Shown piece by piece: positions 1 to 9,354 of a stretch of DNA of 64,000 nt (its first letter is position 1; each line of letters opens with the position of its first letter). This DNA comes from Verrucomicrobiota bacterium. Its GTDB lineage: Bacteria > Verrucomicrobiota > Verrucomicrobiia > Chthoniobacterales > SZAS-18. The position numbers were made by a program, and so were the translations under genes. The stretch lies in assembly GCA_018240025.1 (NCBI GenBank), contig JAFEGM010000031.1, positions 44,656-108,655 of the forward strand, in the 5' to 3' direction. The notes under the pieces are model-generated. The model saw only the letters and a list, made by a program, of their open reading frames with translations. It did no database searches and was not told where the DNA came from.

Positions 1-2373
1 GGCGATGGGCGCGAGCATCGGCTTGGCCAGCGGTGCGGCGCCCTTGAAGGTCATGCAGCCGAGCGCCGTCATGGGGCTGGGATTGCCGTCCACGTCGAAG
101 ACCTGCAGGTAGAGACAGACCTGCGAAGTCGCGGCCGGCAGCAGATCGCCCACCACTTGCAGCAACTGCCCGGGCGGGAAGTTCTGCGAATCCTCCTTCA
201 TCAGCGTGAGCGGCCCGTTGTCGACGCGAGCGTAGAGCTTGTATTGCTTCGTGCCGGTCGGCGGGACGAACTCCACCAGCACGCCGTTGCCATTCGGCGC
301 GACCACGCCGCTGTCGGCCGGCGGCGGCGTGTGGGCCGAGCAGCGGCCGCCGCCGACGAGCGGATTGAGCGGCACGCGCACGTAGTTGGCCGCGACGACC
401 CAGTTGCAGCGGGCGATGAAGCCGGCGCTGAGATCGCCGTAGGTGATGCTGGCGAAGGCCGAAGCGTCGCCGTTGGCCGTGACCGCGCGGGCCCGGACCG
501 TGGCGCCGGTCGGAATCGTGCCGACCGCCCCGCTCCACTTGCGCGTGACCGTGGTCTCGCCGCCGCTGAAATGCACGCGGCCCAGCGGCGTCCAGACGTT
601 GTTGAGCTGGGCCTCGAAATCGACCGCCTCGATGTTGGTCTCGTTCGCCAGGCGGGTGGCAATCAGTTCCACGTAGCGTCGGTTGGGATCGAGCGTCGGA
701 TCGGCCACGCGCACCGCGCCGATCGGCGCGATCGCGGGCACCGGGCAGAGGATGCTGACGATGCCGGTGGGCGCCGCCGGGCCGGTGCGGCTGCGGAGCG
801 TGCCGTAGGCGGTCGGGCTGTTGGCGGAGAGATTGCCGCCGAACGGAGGCACGTTGCAGAACGGTCCGCCCGGGGCCGCGTCGAAGGAGCCGTTGTCGAT
901 GGCGCGGACGGAATACCAGAACGTCTGGTTGAGGTCGGTGCTGGTCGACGGCGCGCCCGCGCCGGTGTCGTCGTAGCTGAAGGTCGCCTGGCCCTCGACG
1001 TGCGGAATCGGTCCCGCGATCATGAAGGCGAGCGGGTCGCGGCTGACCGGCAGGCCCGGATTGCCCGTCAACGCGAGCGGACCGTCCGGCGTGGTCCAGC
1101 GATAGACCACGTACCCGGTGGTCTTCTTCGCGCCGCTGTTGTCGTTCGCCCTCCAGGTCAGGCGGAGGAACTGCTTGGCGGCGCCGTTGTTGTAGCCGTA
1201 CTCATTCGTGACCTTGAGGCCGGTCGGCGTGTCGGGCATGCCGCGATCGCAGAAGGTGGCCAGCACGCCGGGCGAGGCCGCGCCGGCCGCGTCGCGACCG
1301 AGGGCGTCGCGGGTGGTGACGAAGTAGTAGTATTGATCGCCGTTCTTCGGCATCTGCGGGGCGTTCGGATACCCCGGCATGCGCGAGACATCGTCGGTGA
1401 AGAACTGGTCGCCGGTCTGCGCCGTCATGACCTCGGCGACGGTGAACGGCTTCTTCGGCACGATGGCGGCGCGATTGACCCGGCCGACGCCGGTGTTGTT
1501 GCCGAGGGCGAGCGAGGCGAGCTGCGCAGCCTGCGGCGCGTTGTTCTGCCAGCCATTCTGCTCGGCCACGCTGCGCTTCACGCGGAAGAGATTGAAGCCC
1601 TGGGTCAGCGGCAGCACGCGGCGGAGCGCGTCGGGCGTGTCCCAGACGAGCTTGACGTTGAGGCTGTTGAAACCCTGCTGCGTGGAATCGGCCACCTGCC
1701 GCACGAGCGTCGGCACGGGCAGCGGCAGCGGCGTGGAGGCGTCGAGCGTGACGCGGCCGAGCGTGGCCACATCGGTCTTCGAAGCGGGCGAGTATTCACG
1801 CACCTCGAAGGTCACCGGGCCGCTGCTCGGGATCTTGGCCGCGTAGGCCTGGCCGACCGAGAGGCAGATGGTGGGATGATGCCGCGAGGCCAGCACCAGC
1901 GACTGCAGCTGGCGCGGATCCGCCGTCACGCCGCGCAAGACCGCGCTGATCTTGTGCGGCAGCCGCTGGGCCGCCGGCACCTGCGTGAGGGTCGGCATGA
2001 GATCGCCGAAGAGCGCGCTGACGGTCTGATCGAGCGCCACCGGATCCTCCCCGAGTACCGCGGTGGCGCGTTCGAGGATGCCGGAGACGGCGCTCGGATC
2101 GGACTGCAGCGTGACCACACCGATGCGGGTGAACGCATTCGCCGAGTTGGCATCGCCCGACTTCTGCCAGATCGAATAGGTGCGGCTGCGGAGCAGGTCG
2201 AGCGAATCGGTCTGCCAGAACAGGTAGGCCCAGGCCTGGCCCGAGGATTGGGTGGTCACGCCGCCGACCATGACGGTCTCGCTGACCGGCAGCCCGGACT
2301 GGGAGCGGAGCGGGGCGGCGGCGAAGAGCGCGGCCGCGGCGGCCAGCGCAAACGAACGGAGGATCGATTTCAT
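1..2373 (-). CDS. Large secreted protein with fibronectin-III-like segments (partial, C-terminus beyond window)
   Basis: The frame is open from an ATG at 2373 to the left edge, giving 791 codons with no stop, so the true C-terminus is missing. Residues 1 to about 24 form a signal peptide (MKSILRSF, an alanine-rich core, then PLRSQS). The rest is secreted, beta-rich and has few cysteines. From about residue 375 there is a fibronectin-III-like stretch (PTGLKVTNEY, LRLTWRAND, GYVVYRWT), and similar strands recur further on, including near residue 690. I see no catalytic motif. It follows the 1,854-residue secreted gene by 35 bp on the same strand, so the two are probably co-expressed. A GTATCC box sits exactly 18 nt before the ATG. 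The function is unknown; an adhesive or structural surface role is inference. Confidence 0.8.
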   Translation of the reverse strand, partial: MKSILRSFALAAAAALFAAAPLRSQSGLPVSETVMVGGVTTQSSGQAWAYLFWQTDSLDLLRSRTYSIWQKSGDANSANAFTRIGVVTLQSDPSAVSGILERATAVLGEDPVALDQTVSALFGDLMPTLTQVPAAQRLPHKISAVLRGVTADPRQLQSLVLASRHHPTICLSVGQAYAAKIPSSGPVTFEVREYSPASKTDVATLGRVTLDASTPLPLPVPTLVRQVADSTQQGFNSLNVKLVWDTPDALRRVLPLTQGFNLFRVKRSVAEQNGWQNNAPQAAQLASLALGNNTGVGRVNRAAIVPKKPFTVAEVMTAQTGDQFFTDDVSRMPGYPNAPQMPKNGDQYYYFVTTRDALGRDAAGAASPGVLATFCDRGMPDTPTGLKVTNEYGYNNGAAKQFLRLTWRANDNSGAKKTTGYVVYRWTTPDGPLALTGNPGLPVSRDPLAFMIAGPIPHVEGQATFSYDDTGAGAPSTSTDLNQTFWYSVRAIDNGSFDAAPGGPFCNVPPFGGNLSANSPTAYGTLRSRTGPAAPTGIVSILCPVPAIAPIGAVRVADPTLDPNRRYVELIATRLANETNIEAVDFEAQLNNVWTPLGRVHFSGGETTVTRKWSGAVGTIPTGATVRARAVTANGDASAFASITYGDLSAGFIARCNWVVAANYVRVPLNPLVGGGRCSAHTPPPADSGVVAPNGNGVLVEFVPPTGTKQYKLYARVDNGPLTLMKEDSQNFPPGQLLQVVGDLLPAATSQVCLYLQVFDVDGNPSPMTALGCMTFKGAAPLAKPMLAPIA

Positions 2374-2391
2374 GGAAGACGTGCTGGAAGG

Positions 2392-2397
2392 GGATAC
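2392..2397 (-). promoter_or_regulatory. GTATCC box 18 nt upstream of the ATG at 2373
   Basis: On the minus strand TTGCGTATCCCC precedes the start, with exactly 18 nt between the box and ATG. The same arrangement (GTAWCS, 18 nt, ATG) occurs at 8069, 18946 and 21229. It could be a -10-like element with a short leader or a regulator site. The function is inferred from recurrence only. Confidence 0.4.
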
Positions 2398-2408
2398 GCA
2401 ACCGCGGC

Positions 2409-5400
2409 TCAATGGGCGTCGCCCTTGCCCTTGAGCGAGCCGTCCGACTGCACGGTGGTGCCGATCTCCACGTCCTTGCAGACATCGATGAACAGGATGC
2501 TGGCGCAGAACTCGCCGCGGCCGGCGAGCTTGGTCTTGCCGTTGACCTTGCCGCCGATGAGATCGACCCGGCCGGAGATGCCGAGGATGCAGAGCACGTG
2601 GCCGTCGACGCCGAGGGCCATGCGCGCGCCGTAGGTCGGTCCTTCGGCGAAGACGAAGAATCCGACGCCGGCGTCCGCATTGATCTCGAAGAAGCACGTC
2701 GCCGGAATGCCAAGGAGGACCTCGGAGACCGGGATATGCACCTCGCCGTAGACGTAGATGCCGCTGAAGGTCGGGTTCGGCTCGCCGAGCACCTTGGCCG
2801 CGAATGGATCCCAAAGTTTGATCGGGGCGATCGAGCAGGTGCGGCCGAAGAAGATGCCGCCGGTGGCGCCGTAGCTGCCCATGCGCAGGCCGAGGGCCGC
2901 GCTGAAGTAGTTCTCGGTTTTGCCGAAGGCGATGCCGACGGCCAGCTTCGTAATCTTGAAGGCCTCGTAGTTGATCGGCCCCTTGACCATTTCGAGCCCA
3001 CCCGCCAGGCCGACCGGCTGGATATTGCCCTTGCCGCTGCCCTGCGTGACGAAGCTGAACTTGGCGTCGAGATTGATCTTCACGCCCGGCGTCAGGAAAT
3101 CGCAGGGCACGTTGTGCGCGCCGATGATGACCTCGGTCAGGGTGTCGTTGCCTCCGGGCTGATAGCAGCCGGGCGGCTTGTCCTTCGAGGTGTATTGATT
3201 GATCTCGAGGAAGGCTTCGACGTTGGTCGGATCGGGCACCTTGAACTGGAAGCGCCCGTCGAGGCGCAGCTTGCGCAGCGCGTCGCCGTTGAAGGTCGCG
3301 TAGCCCTGGACCGAGCCGGAGCCGACGTAGTCGGAGAACTCGCCGATGACGCCGTTGATGGATTCATCGACCTCGGCGAGCAGGCCCGAGATGGTCTTCT
3401 TGATCAGCTTGTTGACCTCGCCGAAGGCGGAATCGAGCCCCGAGCGGATGGCCACCTCGACGTCCTGCAGACGCTGTTTGAGAGCCGTCTGGATCTTACC
3501 GATGAGCTGCGTGCCGAAGAAGCGGTCGTAGATCGCGTTCTCGATCTTGGCCCGGATTTCGGCCTCGCTGCGGGCGAGGAAGTTTTTGCCCGGCGTGGCC
3601 TTGGCGAAGGTGTTGAGCAGGAAGTTGCGCAGCTCCGTGCGGGCGCCGTTGGTGACCGCGTCGATCTCCGCGGCCTGGGCGTTGGCGATGGCCACGAGCT
3701 CGTTGGCGAGGTCGCCGCCGAGATTGGCCGCCTGGCGCGCCTGGTCGACCAACGCCTTCAGCTGCACCAGCGCGGTGCGCAGATCGAGCAGCGACGGCTG
3801 CGCGTCCTTGAGCAGCGGATCGAGGATGTCGCCCAGCTTCTGGTCGATGCCCGCGCCGCCGATGAGCGAGCCGAGCGTGCCGCCGATCTCCTGGCTGAGC
3901 ACCTTGATCAATTCCCGCGCCAGATTGCGGGCCAGCGGCAGGTCGCCGTTGCCGTTGGGCGTGAGGAACTGGTTGTTGATCGCGTCAAGCGCGGCGCTGG
4001 TCTTGTCGAGGTAATTGCGGATCTGCTGCAGCTGGTCGGCCGCGCCGCCCACGCCCTTGAGCGCGGCCTTGATGCCCGACGTGGCCGTGCCGACCGGCCC
4101 GAAGATGTTGTTGAGGAGCGGATCGATGGTCGTCTGATCCCACACGCCGGCGCCGTTCCAGACGCCCTTGAGCGAGAGGTAGAGATTGCTGCTGATCGGC
4201 TGCACCAGCGGATCGAGCGCGGCATTGAAATAGTCGCGCAGCTGGTCGTTGAGCATCTTGGACAGCGACTGCAGGCCGTCCTCCAGCGTGTTGAAGAGCG
4301 CACCGCAGCCCGCCTGCGTGGCGGCCTTGAAGACGCCGCTGGCGTCATCGAGCTGGTTCACCACGAAGTTGGTCAGATTGATCTTCGGCAGGCCCGAGTA
4401 GGACGCGCCGAAGGTCAGCTCCGCACGCTCGGCGCTGAGGTAGGGCAGACGATGGTCGATCTTCAGAATGACCATCTTCTGCGCCAGGTCGGCGTCGGCC
4501 TGGTTGTCCTGGCTCTTGCTGGCGTCGAGCGAGGCGAAGGACCGCGTGGAGGAATTCCACTGCAGCTTGTATTTGAATTCGATCGACCCGCCCAGCCACC
4601 CCTGCCGCGCGATGGTCATGTAGTTGGGCGAGGTGAAGTAGGTCTGCAGCGTCTCGCCGGTGCCGCCGGCGGATACCGGATAGGGGTATCCGCGATTCCA
4701 GGTGTCGTGGTAGTTGCTGGCGTCGAAGTAGCTGGTGGTGTTGGCGCCCGTGTCCCACTTGCCGTTGGCGATGTTGATGACCGAAGTCTGCCAGGCGCTC
4801 GGCTGGCTGGGATCGGCCGGGGGACGATTCGCCGTGGTCTGCAGATGGATCTTCGGCGACTCGAAGAACGAGACCTTGAGCCGGCCGCCGAAGTTCCAGA
4901 ACCCCTGCGGCGCGCCGGCTGGGTTGTGCGCCCAGTTCGGCGCGGTGCCGGTCACGTTCAGGTAGGCATCGACGACCGGCGTGAAGAGATAGTCCTCGAA
5001 GCCGCCCTGCGTCGTCTGGCGCTTGGGGCCCTGGAACTTGACCTGCTTCGGCATCTTGAAGCGCGAGTCGAGCCCGAGGAGTCCGCCGCCCTTGGCGTCG
5101 GAGAAGGCCTTGTTGATCAGGTTCCCGTTGCTGAGGAAGCCGGCCGTGCCGGAGAGCGTGTCGGTGATGTGCGAGCTGTAGCTGAGCAGACCGAGGGTGA
5201 GGTAGCCCTCGGAGACGCTACAGGAATCGGGCTGCAGGAACTGCAAACTCTGGATGTCGATCGGCGCCTGCCAGTAGGCCAGCGTCTGCGGCGGTGTGGT
5301 GTTGGCGATCTGCGCTTTGTCGAGCCCGCCGTTGCAGAAGAACTTCAGCTCCGCGAAGTCGACGAAGATGTTGGACGGATCGGGCACCACGACCTTGCCG

Positions 5401-7973
5401 TTCACGCGCGAGTCCTGCACGCCATTGTCGAGGAAGGAGAGGCCGAAGTTGGTCAGCGTGAACTTGTAGCCGTAGAGCGTAATGTTCTGCGCCGGGCCGG
5501 CGACCTTGTCGTGAATGCCGGTCACGCCGCCGGGGCGGACGTACCATTTGCAGCGGTTCTTGAGCGCGTAAGGGCCGTAACTGACGCCCGCCAGCGTGCT
5601 CTGGCCCTTGATCCCGGAATCGTTGGCGTCATTCGCACCGAGGCTGAGGTTGTAGCCGGCGTACTCGGCGCGGCCGATGGCGTAGGCGGCGGTGCCGGGG
5701 CGCTCGGTGACCGCGCCCGTGGAGGGATCGACGCCGGCGAAGAGCATCGCGGCGGGTCCGTCGCTCGTGCTGGCGACGTTCAGATCCGCGCCGCGCAGGA
5801 AGTAGCCGCCGACCGCGAAGGTGCCATCGGCGAACGGCGTGGTGACCCGGTGCGCATAGACACCGAGCGAGGGGATGAAGCCCCATTTCAGATCGAGCGT
5901 GGAGGCGAAGCTGCCCTTGGCCACCAGGCCGCCGTCGGCCGTGACGCGGAGCGTGCCGCCGTTCGGCGTGAACGTCTGGGCGGTGCTCGGCGCGCCGGAC
6001 GGGTCGCACGAGGGGTCGAGGCAGCCGTTGAGCCACGGCATGGCGACCGTGGTGCTGCCGGCCGCGAGCGCGAGCGTGCTGTTCGCGCCGTCGATGACGT
6101 CGGCCGCGAAGACGATCGTGCCGCCGCCGAAGGTCATGGTCGCATCCCACGGGAAGTGCGCCCGGTAGACCTGGCCCGAGGCGTTGGAGACGTTGAACTT
6201 GCCGCTGAACTCGGCGCCGCCCTGCAGACCGGCCTTGATGAAATAGCTCGTGCCGGCGCTAAACTGCGCCCAGCGCCAGTATTGCTCGTTCGAGCGTTTG
6301 TAGAGCAACGCCGCGGCCAGCGGCGAGCCCTCGAGCTGGGCGTATTCGGCGCTGCGGACGTAGGACGGATTCGCGACCGCATTGAGATCGAAGCGGCCGG
6401 TCGCAGTCGTCCACGCGACGGAGGTCACGCGCATGGCCATCGGCTTCGACTCCTCCGTGACGAACGCGCTGCTGCCCGACGGGAACCAGGTCAGGCTGCT
6501 CAGCGCGGGATTCAGCTGCTGATTGAGCAGCACCGAAGTGAAGCTGAAGCGCGGATTGAGCGTCTTGTTCGTGGCCGACGAAGCCCAGCCCATGCCGGCC
6601 GGGAGGATCGTGCTGAGCGTGGCGGCGGTGCCGCCGTTGAGATCGAGCGTGATGCTGCCGCGGTCGAAGCGCACCCCGCCGACCGTGGCGCGATCGGGCG
6701 TCGAGGGCGGCGTGAGCGTGACGCTGGAGCTGCCGCGAATGATGGCGTTGCCGTTCGAGAGCAGCGAGACCGTGGCGGCCGGATTGGCCGTGTAGGTGTG
6801 CGTCGTACCGTCGACCGTGGCGCCGGCGATGAGCAGCGAGGTGTCGAAACGCAGCGGCGGACCGGCCGCGACCACGCCGCCGATCTGCGGATTGTTCGTC
6901 ACGCTGGTCAGCGTGGTGTTGATCGGATTGGCCGTGTTCGGGCCGAAGGTCAGGCGACCATTGAAATGCAGGAAGCGCGTCGAGCCGAGCGTGCGCGAAT
7001 TGCCCGTCAGAATCAGCGGCGTCAGCGGCGGGACGCCGAGGCGCTCGACGTGCTCGATCGTGACCTTGGCGAAGTACGTCTTGCCGGGAGAATCGAGCTG
7101 CACGCCCGCGGCCGGCCGGAAGCGCAGTGTCTGCGTGCCGGTGACGACCGTGGGGATCTGCAGAAAGGCCGTGCTGTACGACGGCATCGGGACGATCGCG
7201 ACCGTCTGCGGCTGCGCCAGGGTGATGGGTGTGCCGGGCGCCGCGCTGTCGAAGAACTCGACCGTGAAGCGGACGCCGATGTTGTTCGACTGCGGCACCG
7301 TCTGCGGCTCGTCGAAGCGGTAGAGCGTGTAGGGCGCGTTGACGATGAAGTCGTCGTTGGCCGGATCGGTCTGGACCAGATACGTCTGCCCGTAGGTCGG
7401 CGTGTTCTCGAGGTAGGTGATGACGTTGTAGTTGAGGTCGGTGCCGTTCGGTCCCGTGAAATGCGCGAAGCGGAAGGTGTTGCCGGTGTTCTGGCTGGCG
7501 ATGGTGCCATTGCGGCCGGAGGTGGTGATGGCCTCGACGCGGTAGAAGTCGTAGGGATCGAGCTGCACCGTCGGCACCAGGTTGACCGTGCGCGTGGTGC
7601 TGGTGGTGCCGAAGCCGCCGCTGAAGACGAAGGAGGCGTCGGAGACGTAGCCGCTGGCGTTGGCATTCTCGCACGGGACCGTCACGCCGGCCGAGTTCAC
7701 CAGCCGCATGCGCACCTGCACCGTGGTGGAGAACGGCCCGCTGGCCGAGGCGCTCAGGGTGGTGGAGCAGGCGACGTACCAGCGGGCGAAGAACGGATTG
7801 GAGAACTCCGGCACGTCATTGGCGCGGTCGGCATCGATGACGTAGCGCGGGCCGCTGGCCGGGTAGTTCGCGACGGTGGTCCCGCTCATCGAGTACGTCT
7901 GCGCAGAGAGCAGCGGGGCGAAGGCGAGAAGGCACAGGAGCCCGAGCACTCGGGCGAAGACAGTACGGTTCAT
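2409..7973 (-). CDS. Giant secreted protein of unknown function (1,854 aa)
   Basis: The start is taken at MNRTVFARVLGLLCLLAFAP, where a clear signal peptide begins and ends near residue 25 (LLSAQ); the 90 upstream in-frame codons look non-coding. Residues about 30 to 1180 are beta-rich, with Ser/Thr/Gly-rich repeats and paired cysteines typical of exported proteins. About 1190 to 1540 is a long predicted alpha-helical or coiled-coil stretch rich in Leu, Ala, Gln and Asp. About 1550 to 1854 returns to beta-rich sequence with a glycine-rich block (GLRMGSYGATGGIFFGRTC) and a cysteine-containing end. No enzymatic motif or transmembrane anchor is visible. The next gene downstream, 35 bp away, is also secreted. 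I do not recognise the family; the beta/helix/beta layout suggests a fibrous or envelope-associated protein. Confidence 0.8.
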   Translation of the reverse strand: MNRTVFARVLGLLCLLAFAPLLSAQTYSMSGTTVANYPASGPRYVIDADRANDVPEFSNPFFARWYVACSTTLSASASGPFSTTVQVRMRLVNSAGVTVPCENANASGYVSDASFVFSGGFGTTSTTRTVNLVPTVQLDPYDFYRVEAITTSGRNGTIASQNTGNTFRFAHFTGPNGTDLNYNVITYLENTPTYGQTYLVQTDPANDDFIVNAPYTLYRFDEPQTVPQSNNIGVRFTVEFFDSAAPGTPITLAQPQTVAIVPMPSYSTAFLQIPTVVTGTQTLRFRPAAGVQLDSPGKTYFAKVTIEHVERLGVPPLTPLILTGNSRTLGSTRFLHFNGRLTFGPNTANPINTTLTSVTNNPQIGGVVAAGPPLRFDTSLLIAGATVDGTTHTYTANPAATVSLLSNGNAIIRGSSSVTLTPPSTPDRATVGGVRFDRGSITLDLNGGTAATLSTILPAGMGWASSATNKTLNPRFSFTSVLLNQQLNPALSSLTWFPSGSSAFVTEESKPMAMRVTSVAWTTATGRFDLNAVANPSYVRSAEYAQLEGSPLAAALLYKRSNEQYWRWAQFSAGTSYFIKAGLQGGAEFSGKFNVSNASGQVYRAHFPWDATMTFGGGTIVFAADVIDGANSTLALAAGSTTVAMPWLNGCLDPSCDPSGAPSTAQTFTPNGGTLRVTADGGLVAKGSFASTLDLKWGFIPSLGVYAHRVTTPFADGTFAVGGYFLRGADLNVASTSDGPAAMLFAGVDPSTGAVTERPGTAAYAIGRAEYAGYNLSLGANDANDSGIKGQSTLAGVSYGPYALKNRCKWYVRPGGVTGIHDKVAGPAQNITLYGYKFTLTNFGLSFLDNGVQDSRVNGKVVVPDPSNIFVDFAELKFFCNGGLDKAQIANTTPPQTLAYWQAPIDIQSLQFLQPDSCSVSEGYLTLGLLSYSSHITDTLSGTAGFLSNGNLINKAFSDAKGGGLLGLDSRFKMPKQVKFQGPKRQTTQGGFEDYLFTPVVDAYLNVTGTAPNWAHNPAGAPQGFWNFGGRLKVSFFESPKIHLQTTANRPPADPSQPSAWQTSVINIANGKWDTGANTTSYFDASNYHDTWNRGYPYPVSAGGTGETLQTYFTSPNYMTIARQGWLGGSIEFKYKLQWNSSTRSFASLDASKSQDNQADADLAQKMVILKIDHRLPYLSAERAELTFGASYSGLPKINLTNFVVNQLDDASGVFKAATQAGCGALFNTLEDGLQSLSKMLNDQLRDYFNAALDPLVQPISSNLYLSLKGVWNGAGVWDQTTIDPLLNNIFGPVGTATSGIKAALKGVGGAADQLQQIRNYLDKTSAALDAINNQFLTPNGNGDLPLARNLARELIKVLSQEIGGTLGSLIGGAGIDQKLGDILDPLLKDAQPSLLDLRTALVQLKALVDQARQAANLGGDLANELVAIANAQAAEIDAVTNGARTELRNFLLNTFAKATPGKNFLARSEAEIRAKIENAIYDRFFGTQLIGKIQTALKQRLQDVEVAIRSGLDSAFGEVNKLIKKTISGLLAEVDESINGVIGEFSDYVGSGSVQGYATFNGDALRKLRLDGRFQFKVPDPTNVEAFLEINQYTSKDKPPGCYQPGGNDTLTEVIIGAHNVPCDFLTPGVKINLDAKFSFVTQGSGKGNIQPVGLAGGLEMVKGPINYEAFKITKLAVGIAFGKTENYFSAALGLRMGSYGATGGIFFGRTCSIAPIKLWDPFAAKVLGEPNPTFSGIYVYGEVHIPVSEVLLGIPATCFFEINADAGVGFFVFAEGPTYGARMALGVDGHVLCILGISGRVDLIGGKVNGKTKLAGRGEFCASILFIDVCKDVEIGTTVQSDGSLKGKGDAH

Positions 7974-8050
7974 GGAAGCATCGGCCCCGGCCCGAACGGA
8001 GCCCGGTGCGTCCTCGGAGGTGGAGGGGAGGCGCGCCGGAACCTGGGCAT
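7970..8050 (-). CDS. Possible 26-codon leader ORF coupled to the giant secreted gene
   Basis: An ATG at 8050 opens a 26-residue Arg/Pro-rich frame (MPRFRRASPPPP at its start). It ends in TGA overlapping the ATG of the 1,854-residue protein as ATGA. The leader ATG, not the main one, has the GTAACC box at the conserved 18-nt distance. A frame this short could occur by chance in GC-rich DNA, so translation is unproven. Confidence 0.25.
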   Translation of the reverse strand: MPRFRRASPPPPRTHRAPFGPGPMLP

Positions 8051-8068
8051 GGAGGAGGTTGTGCGAGG

Positions 8069-8074
8069 GGTTAC
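8069..8074 (-). promoter_or_regulatory. GTAACC box 18 nt upstream of an ATG at 8050
   Basis: The minus-strand sequence ATTGCGTAACCCCT closely matches GTTGCGTATCCCCT ahead of the neighbouring secreted gene, at the same 18-nt distance to an ATG. The similarity continues into the pyrimidine-rich end of the leader (CTCCTCC versus GTCTTCC). The promoter role is inferred. Confidence 0.4.
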
Positions 8075-8184
8075 GCAATCGCGGCGGGATGGATTCAACC
8101 GGCGCGCAGAATTCGCGGCCCCGGCAGGTCGCGCCTTCGGCTCGCCGGTTGGACGCCCGCCGCGACGCCGACGATGCTCCCCGC

Positions 8185-8649
8185 ATGAGCAACCACGAAT
8201 TCACCGCCCACGTCGTCTGGTCCGGCAACCTCGGCTCCGGCACCTCGGGCTACACCGCCTACGGGCGCGACCACGTCATTCGCATCGATGGCAAGCCCGA
8301 CCTGCCGGGCTCGAGCGCGCCGGCCTTCCGCGGCGACGGCGCGCGGCACAATCCGGAGGACCTGCTCGTGGCCGGCATCTCGAGCTGCCACATGCTCTGG
8401 TACCTGCACCTCTGCGCCGATGCCGGCATCGTGGTGGAGGAATACCAGGACCACGCCCGCGGCACGATGGAGGTGCCGAAGGCAGGCGTCGGCAGGTTCA
8501 CTCGCGTGGTGCTCGATCCCACCGTCCGGATTCGTGCCGGCGGCGATGCGGTGAAGGCCCAGGCGCTGCACGCCGAGGCCCACCACCGCTGCTTTCTGGC
8601 CAACTCGGTCAACTTCCCGGTCGAGATCGAGGGACGCGTGGTGGAGTAG
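8185..8649 (+). CDS. OsmC family peroxiredoxin-like protein
   Basis: 154 residues, a normal length for the OsmC/Ohr fold. The two cysteines of the family are present: Cys68 in ISSCHM and Cys136 in HHRCFL. In characterised members they form the peroxidatic and resolving pair that reduces organic hydroperoxides or similar oxidants in the cytoplasm. The central helix LLVAGISSCHMLWYLH is typical of the OsmC-like branch. The start MSNHEFTAHVVW was chosen because family homology begins there; the longer frame upstream is antisense to the giant secreted gene. The exact substrate cannot be told. It stands alone, divergent from the secreted pair. Confidence 0.88.
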   Translation: MSNHEFTAHVVWSGNLGSGTSGYTAYGRDHVIRIDGKPDLPGSSAPAFRGDGARHNPEDLLVAGISSCHMLWYLHLCADAGIVVEEYQDHARGTMEVPKAGVGRFTRVVLDPTVRIRAGGDAVKAQALHAEAHHRCFLANSVNFPVEIEGRVVE

Positions 8650-8695
8650 CGAGAGCGGCGGTCGACGAAGCAACCGCTCGGGCGTTCATTGCCGC

Positions 8696-9223
8696 GTGCG
8701 CCAACTGTTGTTGAACGAGGAGATCTACGACCGAGTCATCGAGGAACTCGTGCCCGCGGCCCGGCGCTTTCTTTGGATCGTGACGGCCGACATCAAGGAT
8801 CTGCACGTCGTGCGCGGACGCCGGGCCGTGCCGCTGCTTAAAATCCTCGCCGGGTTGGTCGAGCAGGGCGTAACGGTCCGACTCGTCCACGCGAAGGAAC
8901 CCGGCCCGCGCTTCCGGCGCGATTTCGATCGCTACCCGGTGCTGGCGCAGAGCGAACTCTTCGAACGCGTCCTCTGCCCGCGGGTGCACACGAAGGCGGT
9001 CATTTGCGACGGCCGCCGCGCCTTCGTCGGCTCGCCCAATCTGACCGGCGCCGGCATGGGCGCGAAGAATCCGGATCGCCGCAACTTCGAAGCCGGTTTC
9101 CTGACCGACGAAGCCGAGGACCTGCACCGGCTGATCGAATGGGTCGATGCGCTTTACCTCGGCCAGTTCTGCGGCCGCTGCCGGCTCCGCGCGCAATGCC
9201 CGGACCCGCTCGATCAAGGATGA
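8696..9223 (+). CDS. Phospholipase D-like domain protein with a single HKD motif
   Basis: 175 residues from a GTG start. The motif H98-x-K100-x4-D105 followed by FVGSPNLTGAG is a PLD-family catalytic HKD signature. Only one HKD is present, as in Nuc/BfiI-type enzymes that work as dimers, so nuclease or phosphodiesterase activity is possible. The C-terminal end has a cysteine group (C159, C162, C168) that could bind zinc. It lies 46 bp after the OsmC gene. The stop codon runs directly into a seven-base tandem repeat. The family is fairly sure; the substrate is unknown. Confidence 0.75.
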   Translation: MRQLLLNEEIYDRVIEELVPAARRFLWIVTADIKDLHVVRGRRAVPLLKILAGLVEQGVTVRLVHAKEPGPRFRRDFDRYPVLAQSELFERVLCPRVHTKAVICDGRRAFVGSPNLTGAGMGAKNPDRRNFEAGFLTDEAEDLHRLIEWVDALYLGQFCGRCRLRAQCPDPLDQG

Positions 9224-9289
9224 AGGAGGAAGGAGGAAGGAGGAAGGAGGAAGGAGGAAGGAGGAAGGAGGAAGGAGGAAGGAGGAAGG
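9223..9289 (+). repeat. Heptanucleotide tandem repeat (AAGGAGG)n
   Basis: About nine and a half near-perfect copies of a 7-bp purine unit begin at the last base of the PLD-like gene's TGA. A pyrimidine array of the same unit family in reverse orientation lies about 65 bp downstream, so the two could pair. Confidence 0.9.
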
Positions 9290-9354
9290 CGCGTTGGGGG
9301 CGGAGGGCGGCGCGGAATGGCGAAAGTCGCGTGTCACTTCGCTGGCGCCGCGCG

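Noticed and set aside
157..2634. 825-codon plus-strand frame at the left edge
   Set aside because: Antisense to the partial FN3-like gene, which has a signal peptide and natural protein composition in its own frame.
2412..8714. 2,100-codon open frame on the plus strand
   Set aside because: It is exactly antisense to the giant secreted gene. Its composition (Arg, Ala, Gly, Val, Asp, Glu, His) is that of GC-rich antisense frames, and it has no signal peptide or domain.
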